This document shows, piece after piece, positions 51,862 through 60,669 of a stretch of DNA of 64,000 bases (positions are counted from its first letter, which is position 1; every line of letters starts with the position of its first letter). This DNA is from CAZBLK01 sp964492715 (GTDB lineage: Bacteria > Bacillota > Clostridia > Lachnospirales > WRBF01). The stretch covers positions 44,459 to 108,458 of the forward strand of contig CAZBLK010000008.1 in NCBI GenBank assembly GCA_964492715.1. The letters are read 5' to 3'. A program made the position numbers and the translations under genes. The notes below the pieces were generated by a model that had not been told where the DNA came from, made no database searches, and saw only the letters and a program-made list of their open reading frames with translations.

Positions 51862-51970
51862 TATAATACTACCTAGATTAATACTTGAAATTGCGGAGGG
51901 AAGCCGAACGCCAGATGGCGTGAGGCGTTTTGACCGACAGCATTTCAAGATTTTAATCAGGATTAGTATA
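51862..51970. mobile_element. Diverged family A element (different terminal repeats)
   Basis: Inverse orientation. The core GGAGGGAAGCCgAACGCC and GGCGTTTTGACCGACA is shared with family A, but the ends are TATAaTACTAcCT and AGgaTTAGTATA, with inner arms ATTAATACTTGAAAT/ATTTCAAGATTTTAAT. It lies between the DUF4865 gene and the convergent receptor gene. Confidence 0.65.
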
Positions 51971-52021
51971 AAAAGGCAGTATCAAAACACATTATGTTTT
52001 AATACTGCCTTTTTAATGCCC

Positions 52022-54388
52022 CTAATGCTTCAACTTAAACTCACTAATCATTCGCTTCAAAATTTGCGACTGTGCCGACATTTCTTGGCTAGTAGACGCA
52101 CTTTCTTCTGCGGTTGAAGTGTTGCTCATTGTAACTGCTGATATTTGTGAAACGCCTTCTTCAATTTGCTCAATTGCAGCAGCTTGCTCTTGCGATGAGT
52201 TTGCAATTGTGCTTACAAGTTCGGCTGTGTCCACTACACTTGCAACAATTTTGTCCAACGCTTCTTTTGTGCTTCCTGCAATTTTCGAGCCTTCTTCTAC
52301 CCTTGCAATTGAATTGTCAATCATTACAGTAGTTTCTTTTACAGCTTTTCCGCTGCGTGCTGCCAAGTTTCGCACTTCCTCGGCAACTACGGCAAAGCCT
52401 TTTCCGTGTTGCCCTGCACGTGCCGCCTCAACAGATGCGTTAAGTGCCAAAAGATTTGTTTGGAATGCAATTTCATCAATTACTTGAATTATTTTAGCAA
52501 TATCCTTTGAGGACTCTTTAATTGCGTCCATTGCAGAAACCATTTCAAGAATTTGTTTGTTTCCGTTTTCAGCGTTTGCCTTAGAGCTTAAAGAAAGCTC
52601 CTTCGCACGGTTTGCGTTTTCCGAGTTAAGCCTTGTTTGTGACGAAACACTTTCAACAGTTGCGTTTACTTCTTCAACTGCGCTTGCTTGCTGCGTAGCA
52701 CCTTGCGCAAGTGTTTGGCTTGCATCAGACGACTGCTCTGCCGCATACTCAACTTGTGTTGCCGACTGGAGTATATCTAAAAATGTACTGTTTAAGCTTT
52801 CAGAAATTGAATTAATAGAGTGCTTTAATTCAACAAAATCACCCAAATATTCACGGTCTATAGAAACAGTAAGCTCTTTTCCTGAGAGTTTTTTCAATGC
52901 ACTTGAAATTTCTTCAATATAACCTTTTATAGTTTTGCTGCTTAAAGTTAAGCTGTTGCTTATTTTTTCAAAGTTTACATACAAGTCCTCTGTGCCTGAT
53001 GTTGGCTTTTCTGGTGCATACGTTAAGTCAAGATTGCCGTTTGCCAAACGCTCAAGCTGTTGAACAAGCTTGTCAATTTCTTTGTCTTGGTAAAGAGAGC
53101 GTGTTGTAGCCGCAGCACGCTGTGCATTATGTATTTCTGACAAATCAACAACGTACTCCAAAGCACCAACAACTACACCTTTGTCGTCTTTAATTGGTAT
53201 GCCTGTATATTCAATGTCCAAAACTTTGCCACCAATTTTTGCTTGTGTCGTTGCCTTTTCAATAAATCCGCTGTTCATACATTTTTTAACGGCACAGCTT
53301 GAGGTGTTGCAGTCATTTGTATTAAATAAAGTGCTACAACTTACGCCTAAAATTTGTTTTTTATCTTTTTCCAGCAAACTTTGTACTGCTGTGTTGCAAT
53401 AATTAATTTTTAAGTTTTTATCAACAGTAATAATCGGCAAAGCCAAATTGTCAATGTAGTTTACAAGCGAACCTACAATGCTGTTAGCGCCAGTCATTAC
53501 ATCTTTAAAGCAGCCGTTTAGCCCGTCGCCTTTTGCTCTATCGTTTATTTTGCCGTAAACAACAGAAGAACGCAAAGTATCAAACTCGTTTACTAGCACA
53601 GATATAGTTTTAATAATGTCATAGTAGGCGTCTACAAGCTGGCCAATTTCTGAGTTTGACGGCTTTAATTCAAGCTCTGTGCTAATGTTTCCCATAGAAA
53701 GGTTTTTAATTGCTTTGCTTACGCTTGTAATTGGTTTAACAACTTTTCTTCTATTAAAAATTACTACAAACGTTTGTATTGCAATAAGTATAACAATGTT
53801 TCCAACAAACATAAATGTTAAGAAATTGTTTTTAGATTCTTCATCTCCAACAAGCGAATATGCTCTTTCTTCTAACTGCGTTTGAAATGAATCTGTCAAG
53901 GCGGTAATTTGGTCTTTCACTTGCTGGTACTCATCACCATAAACAGCATGGCGAGCTGCTTCAAAATTTTTAGCTTCAACTTGCTTCATTGCTTCTTGTT
54001 CTAGCGGAATTAAACTGTCGGACAACGCTTTAACTTGCTCGACAATGTCTTCTTCCTCTGCCGAAAGCCCTATAGCTTTCATTTTTTCAACAGCGTCAGA
54101 CCTATTGTTAAGCACGTTTACTTCGTTCCAGTAGTTGTCGTAGTGCCGTTTCACCCCAAACTGTGAATATGCCCTAACCTCGTTTGTTAAATAGTTTGAA
54201 GTTTCAATAAGCCTTTTAGCTTGGTTTATAAGCTCAAACCTATCTTCTTCAAGTTTAACTACCTTTTTGTGTGAACTTAAAACAAAAAATAAAGACACTA
54301 ACAGCATGGCTATGTTGATAAAAACAAGTGCAGTCGTAATTGCATTTATGCGTGATAGCTTCATACTTTGCTGCAAAAGCAGCTTCAC
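52022..54388 (-). CDS. Methyl-accepting chemotaxis protein with HAMP and Cys-rich PAS domain
   Basis: A 788-residue protein with TM1 (about 16-38), a four-helix-bundle sensor (about 40-190), TM2 (about 193-212), HAMP (KPITSVSKAIKNLSMGNIS), PAS (about 310-415, LPIITVDKNLKINYCNTAVQ), a second HAMP-like region, and a signalling tip IDEIAFQTNLLALNASVEAARAGQHGKGFAV. The PAS holds four cysteines in CSTLFNTNDCNTSSCAVKKC, suggesting redox or metal sensing (inference). The start is uncertain between GTG 54388, TTG 54376 and ATG 54364. A small AGCTGC/GCAGC(A) hairpin lies between the GGGGGG ribosome site and the ATG. Confidence 0.92.
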   Translation of the reverse strand: MKLLLQQSMKLSRINAITTALVFINIAMLLVSLFFVLSSHKKVVKLEEDRFELINQAKRLIETSNYLTNEVRAYSQFGVKRHYDNYWNEVNVLNNRSDAVEKMKAIGLSAEEEDIVEQVKALSDSLIPLEQEAMKQVEAKNFEAARHAVYGDEYQQVKDQITALTDSFQTQLEERAYSLVGDEESKNNFLTFMFVGNIVILIAIQTFVVIFNRRKVVKPITSVSKAIKNLSMGNISTELELKPSNSEIGQLVDAYYDIIKTISVLVNEFDTLRSSVVYGKINDRAKGDGLNGCFKDVMTGANSIVGSLVNYIDNLALPIITVDKNLKINYCNTAVQSLLEKDKKQILGVSCSTLFNTNDCNTSSCAVKKCMNSGFIEKATTQAKIGGKVLDIEYTGIPIKDDKGVVVGALEYVVDLSEIHNAQRAAATTRSLYQDKEIDKLVQQLERLANGNLDLTYAPEKPTSGTEDLYVNFEKISNSLTLSSKTIKGYIEEISSALKKLSGKELTVSIDREYLGDFVELKHSINSISESLNSTFLDILQSATQVEYAAEQSSDASQTLAQGATQQASAVEEVNATVESVSSQTRLNSENANRAKELSLSSKANAENGNKQILEMVSAMDAIKESSKDIAKIIQVIDEIAFQTNLLALNASVEAARAGQHGKGFAVVAEEVRNLAARSGKAVKETTVMIDNSIARVEEGSKIAGSTKEALDKIVASVVDTAELVSTIANSSQEQAAAIEQIEEGVSQISAVTMSNTSTAEESASTSQEMSAQSQILKRMISEFKLKH

Positions 54389-54447
54389 CCCCCATGTTAA
54401 TAGTCTATAACAATAATTATATAGATTCAGCCAAATAAGTCAATATA

Positions 54448-54587
54448 TAGCAATTTCAGTTTTTAAAGATATTGGCAGAGGTGGAAGTAATTTTTACATT
54501 AGACCTCTTGCGAAATTATAAACGCCGCCTTTACGGTAAATTCGACATTTTTTATTCCGCAAGAAGTCTATTTCAAATTGCTGTAAT
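54448..54587. mobile_element. Family A-type element with nested inverted repeat
   Basis: The left end TATAGCAATTTCAGTTTTTA, then GATATTGGCAGAGG, matches the inverted family A sequence; the right end is CAAATTGCTGTAA. Inside (54500-54570) is a second inverted repeat, TAGACCTCTTGCGAAAT/ATTCCGCAAGAAGTCTA, which may be another element. The stop codon of the ABC ATPase gene is the TAG at this inner repeat's edge. Confidence 0.6.
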
Positions 54588-55158
54588 GTTTTACGTTATA
54601 AACTACAGAGTCAAAGTATTTAATTTCATCTATGTCGTGACTTACCAAAACAACAGCTTGCCTTTTTGAGCAAGCTTTAATCAACTTCATAATGTTAAGC
54701 TTCAGCTCATCGTCAAGCCCAGAAAAAGGCTCGTCAAGTATGAGAAGCTGGCTTTCCACAGCCAAAGCCCGTGCAATTGCAACTCTGCGTTTCATTCCTC
54801 CGCTTAGCTCGCTTACTTTCTTGTTTTCACTTCCTGATAGAAACACTTGTTTTAGTAAACTAAAGGCTTTGTCCTTGTTCCTTTTTTTCATTACAAGCAA
54901 AACATTTTCCAAGGCAGTTGCCCATTCCAAAAGCCTGTCTTCTTGAAAAACAGCAGACACCTTTTTACCTGCAAGCCCTTCCACAGTACCGCTGTCTGGT
55001 GACGTAAGCCCCAAAAGCATTTTTAAAATAGTCGTTTTTCCACTTCCAGACTGCCCAAAAAAAGCCGTTACACCAGTGCCTTTAATTTCTGCTGAAAAAT
55101 TTTTCAGTGCAAATGTGTTGTCATAACTTTTTGTAACATTATTTAAAAAAACGCTCAT
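54568..55158 (-). CDS. ABC transporter ATPase, SsuB/TauB/ThiZ type, short C-terminus
   Basis: A 196-residue protein with Walker A FFGQSGSGKTTILKM, Q-loop AVFQEDRLLEWATALEN, signature SELSGGMKRRVAIARA, Walker B LLILDEPFSGLDDELK and H-loop VVLVSHDIDEI. All catalytic motifs are present, but family members usually run about 240-260 residues. This one stops 14 residues after the H-loop region, and its last residues (HYSNLK) and stop codon are encoded inside a repeat element. It may be a functional truncation. It is third in an SBP-permease-ATPase operon. Confidence 0.9.
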   Translation of the reverse strand: MSVFLNNVTKSYDNTFALKNFSAEIKGTGVTAFFGQSGSGKTTILKMLLGLTSPDSGTVEGLAGKKVSAVFQEDRLLEWATALENVLLVMKKRNKDKAFSLLKQVFLSGSENKKVSELSGGMKRRVAIARALAVESQLLILDEPFSGLDDELKLNIMKLIKACSKRQAVVLVSHDIDEIKYFDSVVYNVKHYSNLK

Positions 55159-55168
55159 GTACTCACAC

Positions 55169-55936
55169 TCACCGCTTTAAATTGTATACTTTCAAAACCT
55201 TTGCCAAAAAAAACTCCATAGCAACACTTAACAAAACAATGACGATAGTCCAAGCAAACAAGTCTGCCGTTTCTAAGTAAACCTTTGCATTGTAAAGGTT
55301 TATACCTATAGAATTGTTCGGAAGACCAATAACTTCTGCCGCAACGCCCGACTTCCACGCAAGCCCAAAAGAAACCGACACCGCCGAAATAAAATGTGGC
55401 ATAATTTGCGGCACGTAAATTTTAACAATTAAACTGTACTTTTTAACTTTAAAAACTTGCGCCATTTCTAAAAGAAGTTTGTCTACAGACTTTACTCCTT
55501 CATAAATGCTGAAATAAACTATGGGAAGCACCATTAAAAACGAAGCTAAAATTGATAAATATGCGCTTTTCACCCATACAAGAGCAATAATTGTAAAAGA
55601 AGCTACAGGAACTGCTTTAATAACAGAAATAAGTGGTGAAATAAAAAGATAAAAAGTACCAGAAGCGTTTGAAGCAACTGCTAAAAGAATGCCAGAAGCA
55701 GTAGCAATAATAAGACCAAGCATTATTTTGGCAAGCGAATTTAAAACTGTGCCCCAAAAATGCTTTACAAAAATTTTTTCAAGGAGAGCTGTTAAAACAA
55801 CAGTTGGTGATGGCAAAAGTATAGCTGATGAAACAGCTATACTTATAAAATGCCATATTAAAACCCAAAAAGCTAAAATAAAAAGGTTTAAAAAAAGCCT
55901 GTTTTTATTATTACTTTTTATAGTAAAAATCTTCAT
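55169..55936 (-). CDS. ABC transporter permease, SsuC/ThiX type
   Basis: 255 residues from ATG 55936, which lies inside the end of the substrate-binding-protein gene (26-bp overlap). About six membrane helices are present. The coupling loop is YEGVKSVDKLLLEMAQVFKVKKY, followed by IYVPQIMPHFISAVSVSFGLAWKSGVAAEVIG, the EAA-type motif of binding-protein-dependent permeases. Together with its neighbours it imports a small organic substrate (sulfonate, nitrile or pyrimidine precursor types share this architecture). Confidence 0.9.
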   Translation of the reverse strand: MKIFTIKSNNKNRLFLNLFILAFWVLIWHFISIAVSSAILLPSPTVVLTALLEKIFVKHFWGTVLNSLAKIMLGLIIATASGILLAVASNASGTFYLFISPLISVIKAVPVASFTIIALVWVKSAYLSILASFLMVLPIVYFSIYEGVKSVDKLLLEMAQVFKVKKYSLIVKIYVPQIMPHFISAVSVSFGLAWKSGVAAEVIGLPNNSIGINLYNAKVYLETADLFAWTIVIVLLSVAMEFFLAKVLKVYNLKR

Positions 55937-57014
55937 TAGGAAGTTTACCCCCAACAGACTTAGGGTCGGCTGCAAAAAGCACGTTTAAGTAGCTTGAAAT
56001 TGTACTTTTCATTTCGTCACCGTCCAAGAAAACGATGTTGCAGCGTGGAATTGCTTTTTTTGCAACAGCTTCTGGAACTATGTCAAACTTTGCCGAAAGT
56101 TTTGCTGTTTCATCTACATTTGAGTTTGCAAATTCAATTGACTTTTTATATTCGTCTAAAAAGCTGTCTACAGCTTCTTTTTTGCCTTCCACAACTTCGC
56201 TTCTAGCAATTATTACGCCTGTAATTAAGCTTTCGCCTTCGATAGCTTCCCATTCTGCGTTTAAGTCAAGAGCAATGCGAACGTCTGGGTTTTTGGTAAT
56301 TGTCGTAGTTACAAAAGGCTCTGGCAAAACTGCAAGCTTAGAACTTCCTTCTGCCATTAAAGCCGCAAGCTCAGAATGTTCTGCCTTAAACTCGACAGTT
56401 ACATCTTTTCCAACTTCCAAGCCGTTTTTGCTAAGAAGATAGTTTAATGTGTACTCCGGAGTAGAAGCTTTACCTGTCATTTCAACGGTTTTTCCTTTTA
56501 AGTCGGAAAAGCTTTCTATTTCGTTTCCGTTTTCAAGCAAGTATAAAACGCCTAGCGTGTTTACCGCAAGCACCTTTACTTTGCCTTCGGTTTTGTTGTA
56601 CAAAACAGAAGCTAAGTTTGAAGGGACAGCCGCAACATCAATTTCACCTGTAGCAATTTTTGCAACAATTTCATCTGGAGAACCAGCAATGTTAAAGTTG
56701 TAGTTGTTTAAAGCTGTTTTGTCTTCGTTTTCCTGCATAAGCTTTAACGTGCCAAGCCCAGTTGGGCCTTTTAAAACAGTTACATTAAGCGTTTCCTTTT
56801 CTGTTTCATCTGTTACTTCTGTAGGCGTTTCTGAAACAGCAACTTCCTCAGAAGTTTCTGGCAATGTAATTGGTTTTGGCGACGACATTTCTATAGTAAA
56901 GTTTTCGCTTTGTGTTGATGTTTCGTTTGATGCCGCATTTCCTTGACACCCTGAAAGCATTAACATTAGTGCTGCTGCACCTAAAGCAAATTTAATTATT
57001 GAACGTTTTTTCAT
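55911..57014 (-). CDS. ABC transporter substrate-binding lipoprotein, NMT1/SsuA-like
   Basis: A 367-residue protein with a lipoprotein signal (LMLMLSGC), a Thr/Glu/Val-rich linker (about 25-75) and an NMT1/SsuA-like binding domain. It has VTVLKGPTGLGTLKLMQEN, EIDVAAVPSNLASVLYNKTEG, LKGKTVEMTGKASTPEYTLNYLL and LPEPFVTTTI. The EPF motif is typical of this family. First gene of the operon; the ATG has TTGGGGGATAG upstream. Confidence 0.9.
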   Translation of the reverse strand: MKKRSIIKFALGAAALMLMLSGCQGNAASNETSTQSENFTIEMSSPKPITLPETSEEVAVSETPTEVTDETEKETLNVTVLKGPTGLGTLKLMQENEDKTALNNYNFNIAGSPDEIVAKIATGEIDVAAVPSNLASVLYNKTEGKVKVLAVNTLGVLYLLENGNEIESFSDLKGKTVEMTGKASTPEYTLNYLLSKNGLEVGKDVTVEFKAEHSELAALMAEGSSKLAVLPEPFVTTTITKNPDVRIALDLNAEWEAIEGESLITGVIIARSEVVEGKKEAVDSFLDEYKKSIEFANSNVDETAKLSAKFDIVPEAVAKKAIPRCNIVFLDGDEMKSTISSYLNVLFAADPKSVGGKLPNEDFYYKK

Positions 57015-57048
57015 TAACTATCCCCCAAAATTTGTAAAAAATTTCATG

Positions 57049-57708
57049 TTACGCAGCAGCAGGCATAACGTACCTAAACATAAAAATAATATGGAAGGCA
57101 CTTCCTCCTAAAACAAACAAGTGGAAAACCTCGTGAAAACCAAACCACTTAAAGTTAAACTTAGGCCACTTAAAAGCATAAATTGCAGCACCCAAAGAGT
57201 ACGTAACGCCGCCAAGAACAAGCATAATTATTCCAGCAAGTGGAATAGAATTTACCAAAGGAACAAACGCAACAATTATTAGCCAGCCCATGCCAACATA
57301 AATTGAAGCAGTAAGCCCACGTGGTGCGTCTATCCAAACAGCTTTTAAAATAATTCCAAAAAGAGCTACGCCCCAAACTAAAGACAAAATTGTATAGCCC
57401 CAAACTCCCCTTAAAGGTACAAGGCAAACTGGAGTGTACGTTCCAGCTATAAGCACAAAAATCATCATGTGGTCGATACGCCGCAAAATGCGTGTCGCTT
57501 TTTCCGAAATTGGTAGCATATGGTAAATTGTACTTGCTGAGTACAGCAAAAATAACGCTGCTCCAAAAATTGAAAACGAAACAACGTGCCAAATAGTAGC
57601 GTTTTTAACAGCAAGGTAAATTAGCATTACTGTAATTGGAATAGCTGCGATAACTCCAACCATATGTGTAAGTGCAGATACAGGGTCTTTAATTTTAATA
57701 GTAAACAC
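57049..57708 (-). CDS. Hemolysin III family (PAQR-type) membrane protein
   Basis: A 219-residue protein with seven predicted membrane helices. It has the family motifs DPVSALTHMVGVIAA at the N-terminus, SASTIYHMLP, IDHMMIFVLIAGTYTPVCL and GFHEVFHLFVLGGSAFHIIFMF. The conserved His and Asp residues form the metal-binding site of the PAQR fold. It is likely involved in membrane or lipid homeostasis rather than haemolysis. It lies 34 bp upstream of the ABC operon in the same orientation and could be its first gene. Confidence 0.92.
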   Translation of the reverse strand: MFTIKIKDPVSALTHMVGVIAAIPITVMLIYLAVKNATIWHVVSFSIFGAALFLLYSASTIYHMLPISEKATRILRRIDHMMIFVLIAGTYTPVCLVPLRGVWGYTILSLVWGVALFGIILKAVWIDAPRGLTASIYVGMGWLIIVAFVPLVNSIPLAGIIMLVLGGVTYSLGAAIYAFKWPKFNFKWFGFHEVFHLFVLGGSAFHIIFMFRYVMPAAA

Positions 57709-57827
57709 CTCTTTCTAAATAATAAATACGAATAAAACCCAAATTTGCCAAAAAAATAATTTGCAATTATTATTACGCAATATTATAATTTTAAGCGAAA
57801 TAAATTTGAATTTTTAGCCTTAATACA

Positions 57828-57929
57828 TATAGCAATTCCAGTAAATAATGGCGGAAGCACCATTATGTTGCAAACCCAGAAATGCAGAGTATAATGAAGC
57901 TGATACCAATTATTTACAGAATAGTTATA
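57828..57929. repeat. Inverted repeat with family-A-like left end
   Basis: The left arm TATAGCAATTCCAGTAAATA is matched by the right arm TATTTACAGAATAGTTATA (imperfect). The interior does not resemble the family A core. It lies in the 500-bp gap before the GGDEF-EAL gene, which otherwise holds only AT-rich DNA and that gene's promoter and leader. Confidence 0.45.
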
Positions 57930-58037
57930 ATTATTTATAACTACAATTATATACTATGTTTTATTTGTTCGCAACACAAAAGAAAATTGGACGATTACAA
58001 GTTTTTATTTTTTATAAAATATATTGCCCACATATAT

Positions 58038-58066
58038 TTGACATAATTGTTTCATTTTATTATACT
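58038..58066 (+). promoter_or_regulatory. Sigma-A promoter of the GGDEF-EAL gene
   Basis: TTGACA (58038-58043), a 17-bp spacer and TATACT (58061-58066). The leader to the ATG is about 135 nt and contains a palindrome TTTAAACTCAAGCTTGGGTTTAA-like hairpin (58109-58131). No c-di-GMP riboswitch signature is visible. Confidence 0.85.
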
Positions 58067-58208
58067 TATAAAGGTATAAATATAAAAGTATTTAGTGAAA
58101 CCTATTTTTAAACTCAAGCTTGGGTTTAAGAGTAAGTTTAGTTGTTTGAATTTCTTATAAACATATAAACAGTATGAACGTTGGAGTTTTAAACTAGGGG
58201 GATACATT

Positions 58209-60446
58209 ATGAAAAAAGGTTTGGCGAATAAATCAATTCATAAATATTCAATTTTTATAGTTTTTATTGTTTTATTTGCTGCCATATATGTAGCTTACAT
58301 AATTGACGTTGAAAAAAACCTTTTTCGAGAAGCTGAAATAAAAATATCAGAAGAAACTGAAGATATTGCAAACATTTTTGGGATTGAATTAATGTCGAGC
58401 CTTGAAGAAGTTGTTTCAATTTCCTATTCGTTGTCCGAAAAAGCTTTGTATAAAAATGAAGTTATTGAATTTTTAAAGTTTTACTCCGACAAAAATAATT
58501 ATCTTAGGTTTTCTTATTATGACTTAGAAGGCAACCTTACAGGAACGGACAACGTTACAGGAAACATATCTGACACATATTCCTTCAAAAGAAATTTGGA
58601 GGGCTTTCCTGCCATTTCAAAACCTACAACTGACACAGCTGGCGAACATAGGGTAATTGTTTTTTCTGCCCCCGTTCCGCTTAACGGCAAAATGGAGTAT
58701 GGCATTTCAGGCGCACGTTACCTTGATTCGGTTGTTTACAACTTGAGCCGTGACTTTTTCTACGGCAACGGGTATTCCTTTATTACAGACGGCAACGGTG
58801 AAGTTTTAGTTGCTCCAAGCAACACTGATTTTGATGAAACAATAAATAATTATGTACAGTACGTAGAGGCCGAAAGTAATAATGCAAAGCTTTCAGCTAC
58901 GCTTATTGACGACATGAAAAAAGGAAATAGCGGTGCGATTAATTACAGCATAAATAAAAGCAAAAAAATAGTAAGCTATGCTCCAATTAAAGGTGTAAAC
59001 GATTGGTATGTTTTTTGTGTAATACCCGACTACAGGTCTACAGATATTCAAAGGAAAATTGTGTTTAACTTGTTCGGCATGTTTACGCTTGGCGTTGTTT
59101 CCTTGCTTGTAATTTTTGGGTACATTTTTTCATTGAACAAAAAAGCAACAGAACGCCTTGAAGTTATGGCGTACACCGACTCGTTGACAGGCAAACGCAA
59201 CTTAAACAAGTTTAAAATGGAAGCCAATGAAATTATTAAAAGTGGTTTTTCGCAAAAAAGCCTTGCTCTTGTTGCTCTTGACATAAACAATTTTAAAATT
59301 GTAAATGAGCTTTTTGGCTTTGACGTTGGTGACAAAGTTTTAATCGAAGTGGCAAACGCTTTGGAAGACAGCATGAATGAAGACGAAATTTTTGCAAGAA
59401 TTGCAAACGACGACTTTGTGTTTTTATCACGCTTTAAAGACTCAGACGAACTTAGCAGCAGGGGTTACATGCTTCAATACCTTTTGCAGGAGGAGCAAAA
59501 GCTGCTTTTGCCAAACCACAAGCTAAGCTTTAACATTGGCATTTATAAATTAGAAGAACAAGTTGACATAATGCTTGCTCTTGAAAAAGCAGGTATGGCT
59601 GTGCAGCACGCACGGCAATTAAATTCAAAAGTGCCTGTTTTTTACGATGATAGTATGCGTGAAAAGGCTTTACTTGTAAGCGAAATTGAAAACTCAATGA
59701 TTGAAGCACTGCAAAACAAAGAGTTTGTTGTGTACCTTCAACCTAAGTTTAATTTAGCTAAGGGCATTGTTGAAGGAGCAGAAGCTTTAATTCGTTGGAA
59801 TCACCCGGAAAAAGGGCTTATTTCTCCGATGGAGTTTATTCCGCTTTTTGAAAAAAATGGGTTTATCATTCACATAGACTTGTTTGTTTTAGAGGAAGTT
59901 TGTAAGCTTCAACGTAAGTTTATTGACGAAGGAAAGCAGCTTATTCCAATTTCTATAAACCAGTCTAAAGTTTTGATAAACTGCAATGACTACATTGACA
60001 CAGTTATAGAAATTGTTCAAAGGTATGAAGTGCCCGCGCACTTAATTGAACTTGAATTAACTGAGACTGTTGTTCATGACAACATAAAAATGCTTAAAGG
60101 CGTTACTAGCAAGCTGCAAGACCAAGGGTTTTTAATTTCGATTGACGACTTTGGAACAGGGTATTCTTCACTTAACTTGCTTAAAGAGCTTAACGTTGAC
60201 GTTTTAAAAATTGACCAAGAGTTTTTGTCTAACTTTGAGGTTGACCAAAGAAGCCACACTGTTCTTGAAGGAATAATTAAGCTTGCGAAAGAGCTTGAAA
60301 TTCTTGTCGTTACAGAAGGCGTTGAAACATCTTTGCAAGCCGACCTTTTGAAGCTTTTAAACTGTGATATGGCACAAGGCTACCTGTATGCAAAGCCTAT
60401 GAGCATTTCGGAGTTTGAAAAATATCTTGATGAACAAAGAAGATAA
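58209..60446 (+). CDS. Membrane c-di-GMP phosphodiesterase with degenerate GGDEF domain
   Basis: A 745-residue protein with TM1 (about 13-33), a dCache-like extracellular sensor (about 35-280), TM2 (about 283-305), GGDEF (about 315-470) and EAL (about 490-740). The GGDEF signature reads ANDDF in ARIANDDFVF, so cyclase activity is unlikely. The EAL domain keeps its key motifs: GAEALIRWNHP, ELELTETVV, SIDDFGTGYSSLNLL, LKIDQEF and ETSLQADLL. Prediction: hydrolysis of c-di-GMP under control of an external signal, with the GGDEF as a regulatory (possibly GTP-binding) module. Confidence 0.93.
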   Translation: MKKGLANKSIHKYSIFIVFIVLFAAIYVAYIIDVEKNLFREAEIKISEETEDIANIFGIELMSSLEEVVSISYSLSEKALYKNEVIEFLKFYSDKNNYLRFSYYDLEGNLTGTDNVTGNISDTYSFKRNLEGFPAISKPTTDTAGEHRVIVFSAPVPLNGKMEYGISGARYLDSVVYNLSRDFFYGNGYSFITDGNGEVLVAPSNTDFDETINNYVQYVEAESNNAKLSATLIDDMKKGNSGAINYSINKSKKIVSYAPIKGVNDWYVFCVIPDYRSTDIQRKIVFNLFGMFTLGVVSLLVIFGYIFSLNKKATERLEVMAYTDSLTGKRNLNKFKMEANEIIKSGFSQKSLALVALDINNFKIVNELFGFDVGDKVLIEVANALEDSMNEDEIFARIANDDFVFLSRFKDSDELSSRGYMLQYLLQEEQKLLLPNHKLSFNIGIYKLEEQVDIMLALEKAGMAVQHARQLNSKVPVFYDDSMREKALLVSEIENSMIEALQNKEFVVYLQPKFNLAKGIVEGAEALIRWNHPEKGLISPMEFIPLFEKNGFIIHIDLFVLEEVCKLQRKFIDEGKQLIPISINQSKVLINCNDYIDTVIEIVQRYEVPAHLIELELTETVVHDNIKMLKGVTSKLQDQGFLISIDDFGTGYSSLNLLKELNVDVLKIDQEFLSNFEVDQRSHTVLEGIIKLAKELEILVVTEGVETSLQADLLKLLNCDMAQGYLYAKPMSISEFEKYLDEQRR

Positions 60447-60478
60447 TAAATTATTAAAAAATAAGGGGACGTTTAAAC

Positions 60479-60642
60479 TAGGGTCTATCCGACAAATAAA
60501 ATTTGCACAAAATCGGCAGTTTTTCCGCCTGACTTCGTTAGAATTTCTTGTCTAACTTCTAGTTATGCCTGCGAAATTCTGCCTCGTCAGACAAAAAAAC
60601 TGCTCGATTTGTGCAAAACTTATAATTATCGGATACACCCTA
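60479..60642. mobile_element. Family C foldback element, 164 bp (copy 3)
   Basis: The ends TAGGGTCTATCCGA and TCGGATAcACCCTA are inverted repeats, and inner arms TTTGCACAAA and TTTGTGCAAAA also pair. ACTTCGTTAG begins 53 nt from the left end and CTGCCTCG ends 56 nt from the right end. A further outer pair AAGGGGACgTTTAAACTA and TAGTTTAAcTGTCCCCTT flanks it, so the whole palindrome spans about 60460-60662. It lies between the GGDEF-EAL gene and spoVM. Confidence 0.75.
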
Positions 60643-60669
60643 ATAGTTTAACTGTCCCCTTTAAAAATT

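Noticed and set aside
58067..58208. c-di-GMP riboswitch in the leader of the GGDEF-EAL gene
   Set aside because: No GEMM-type conserved motifs are visible; only a simple palindrome is present.
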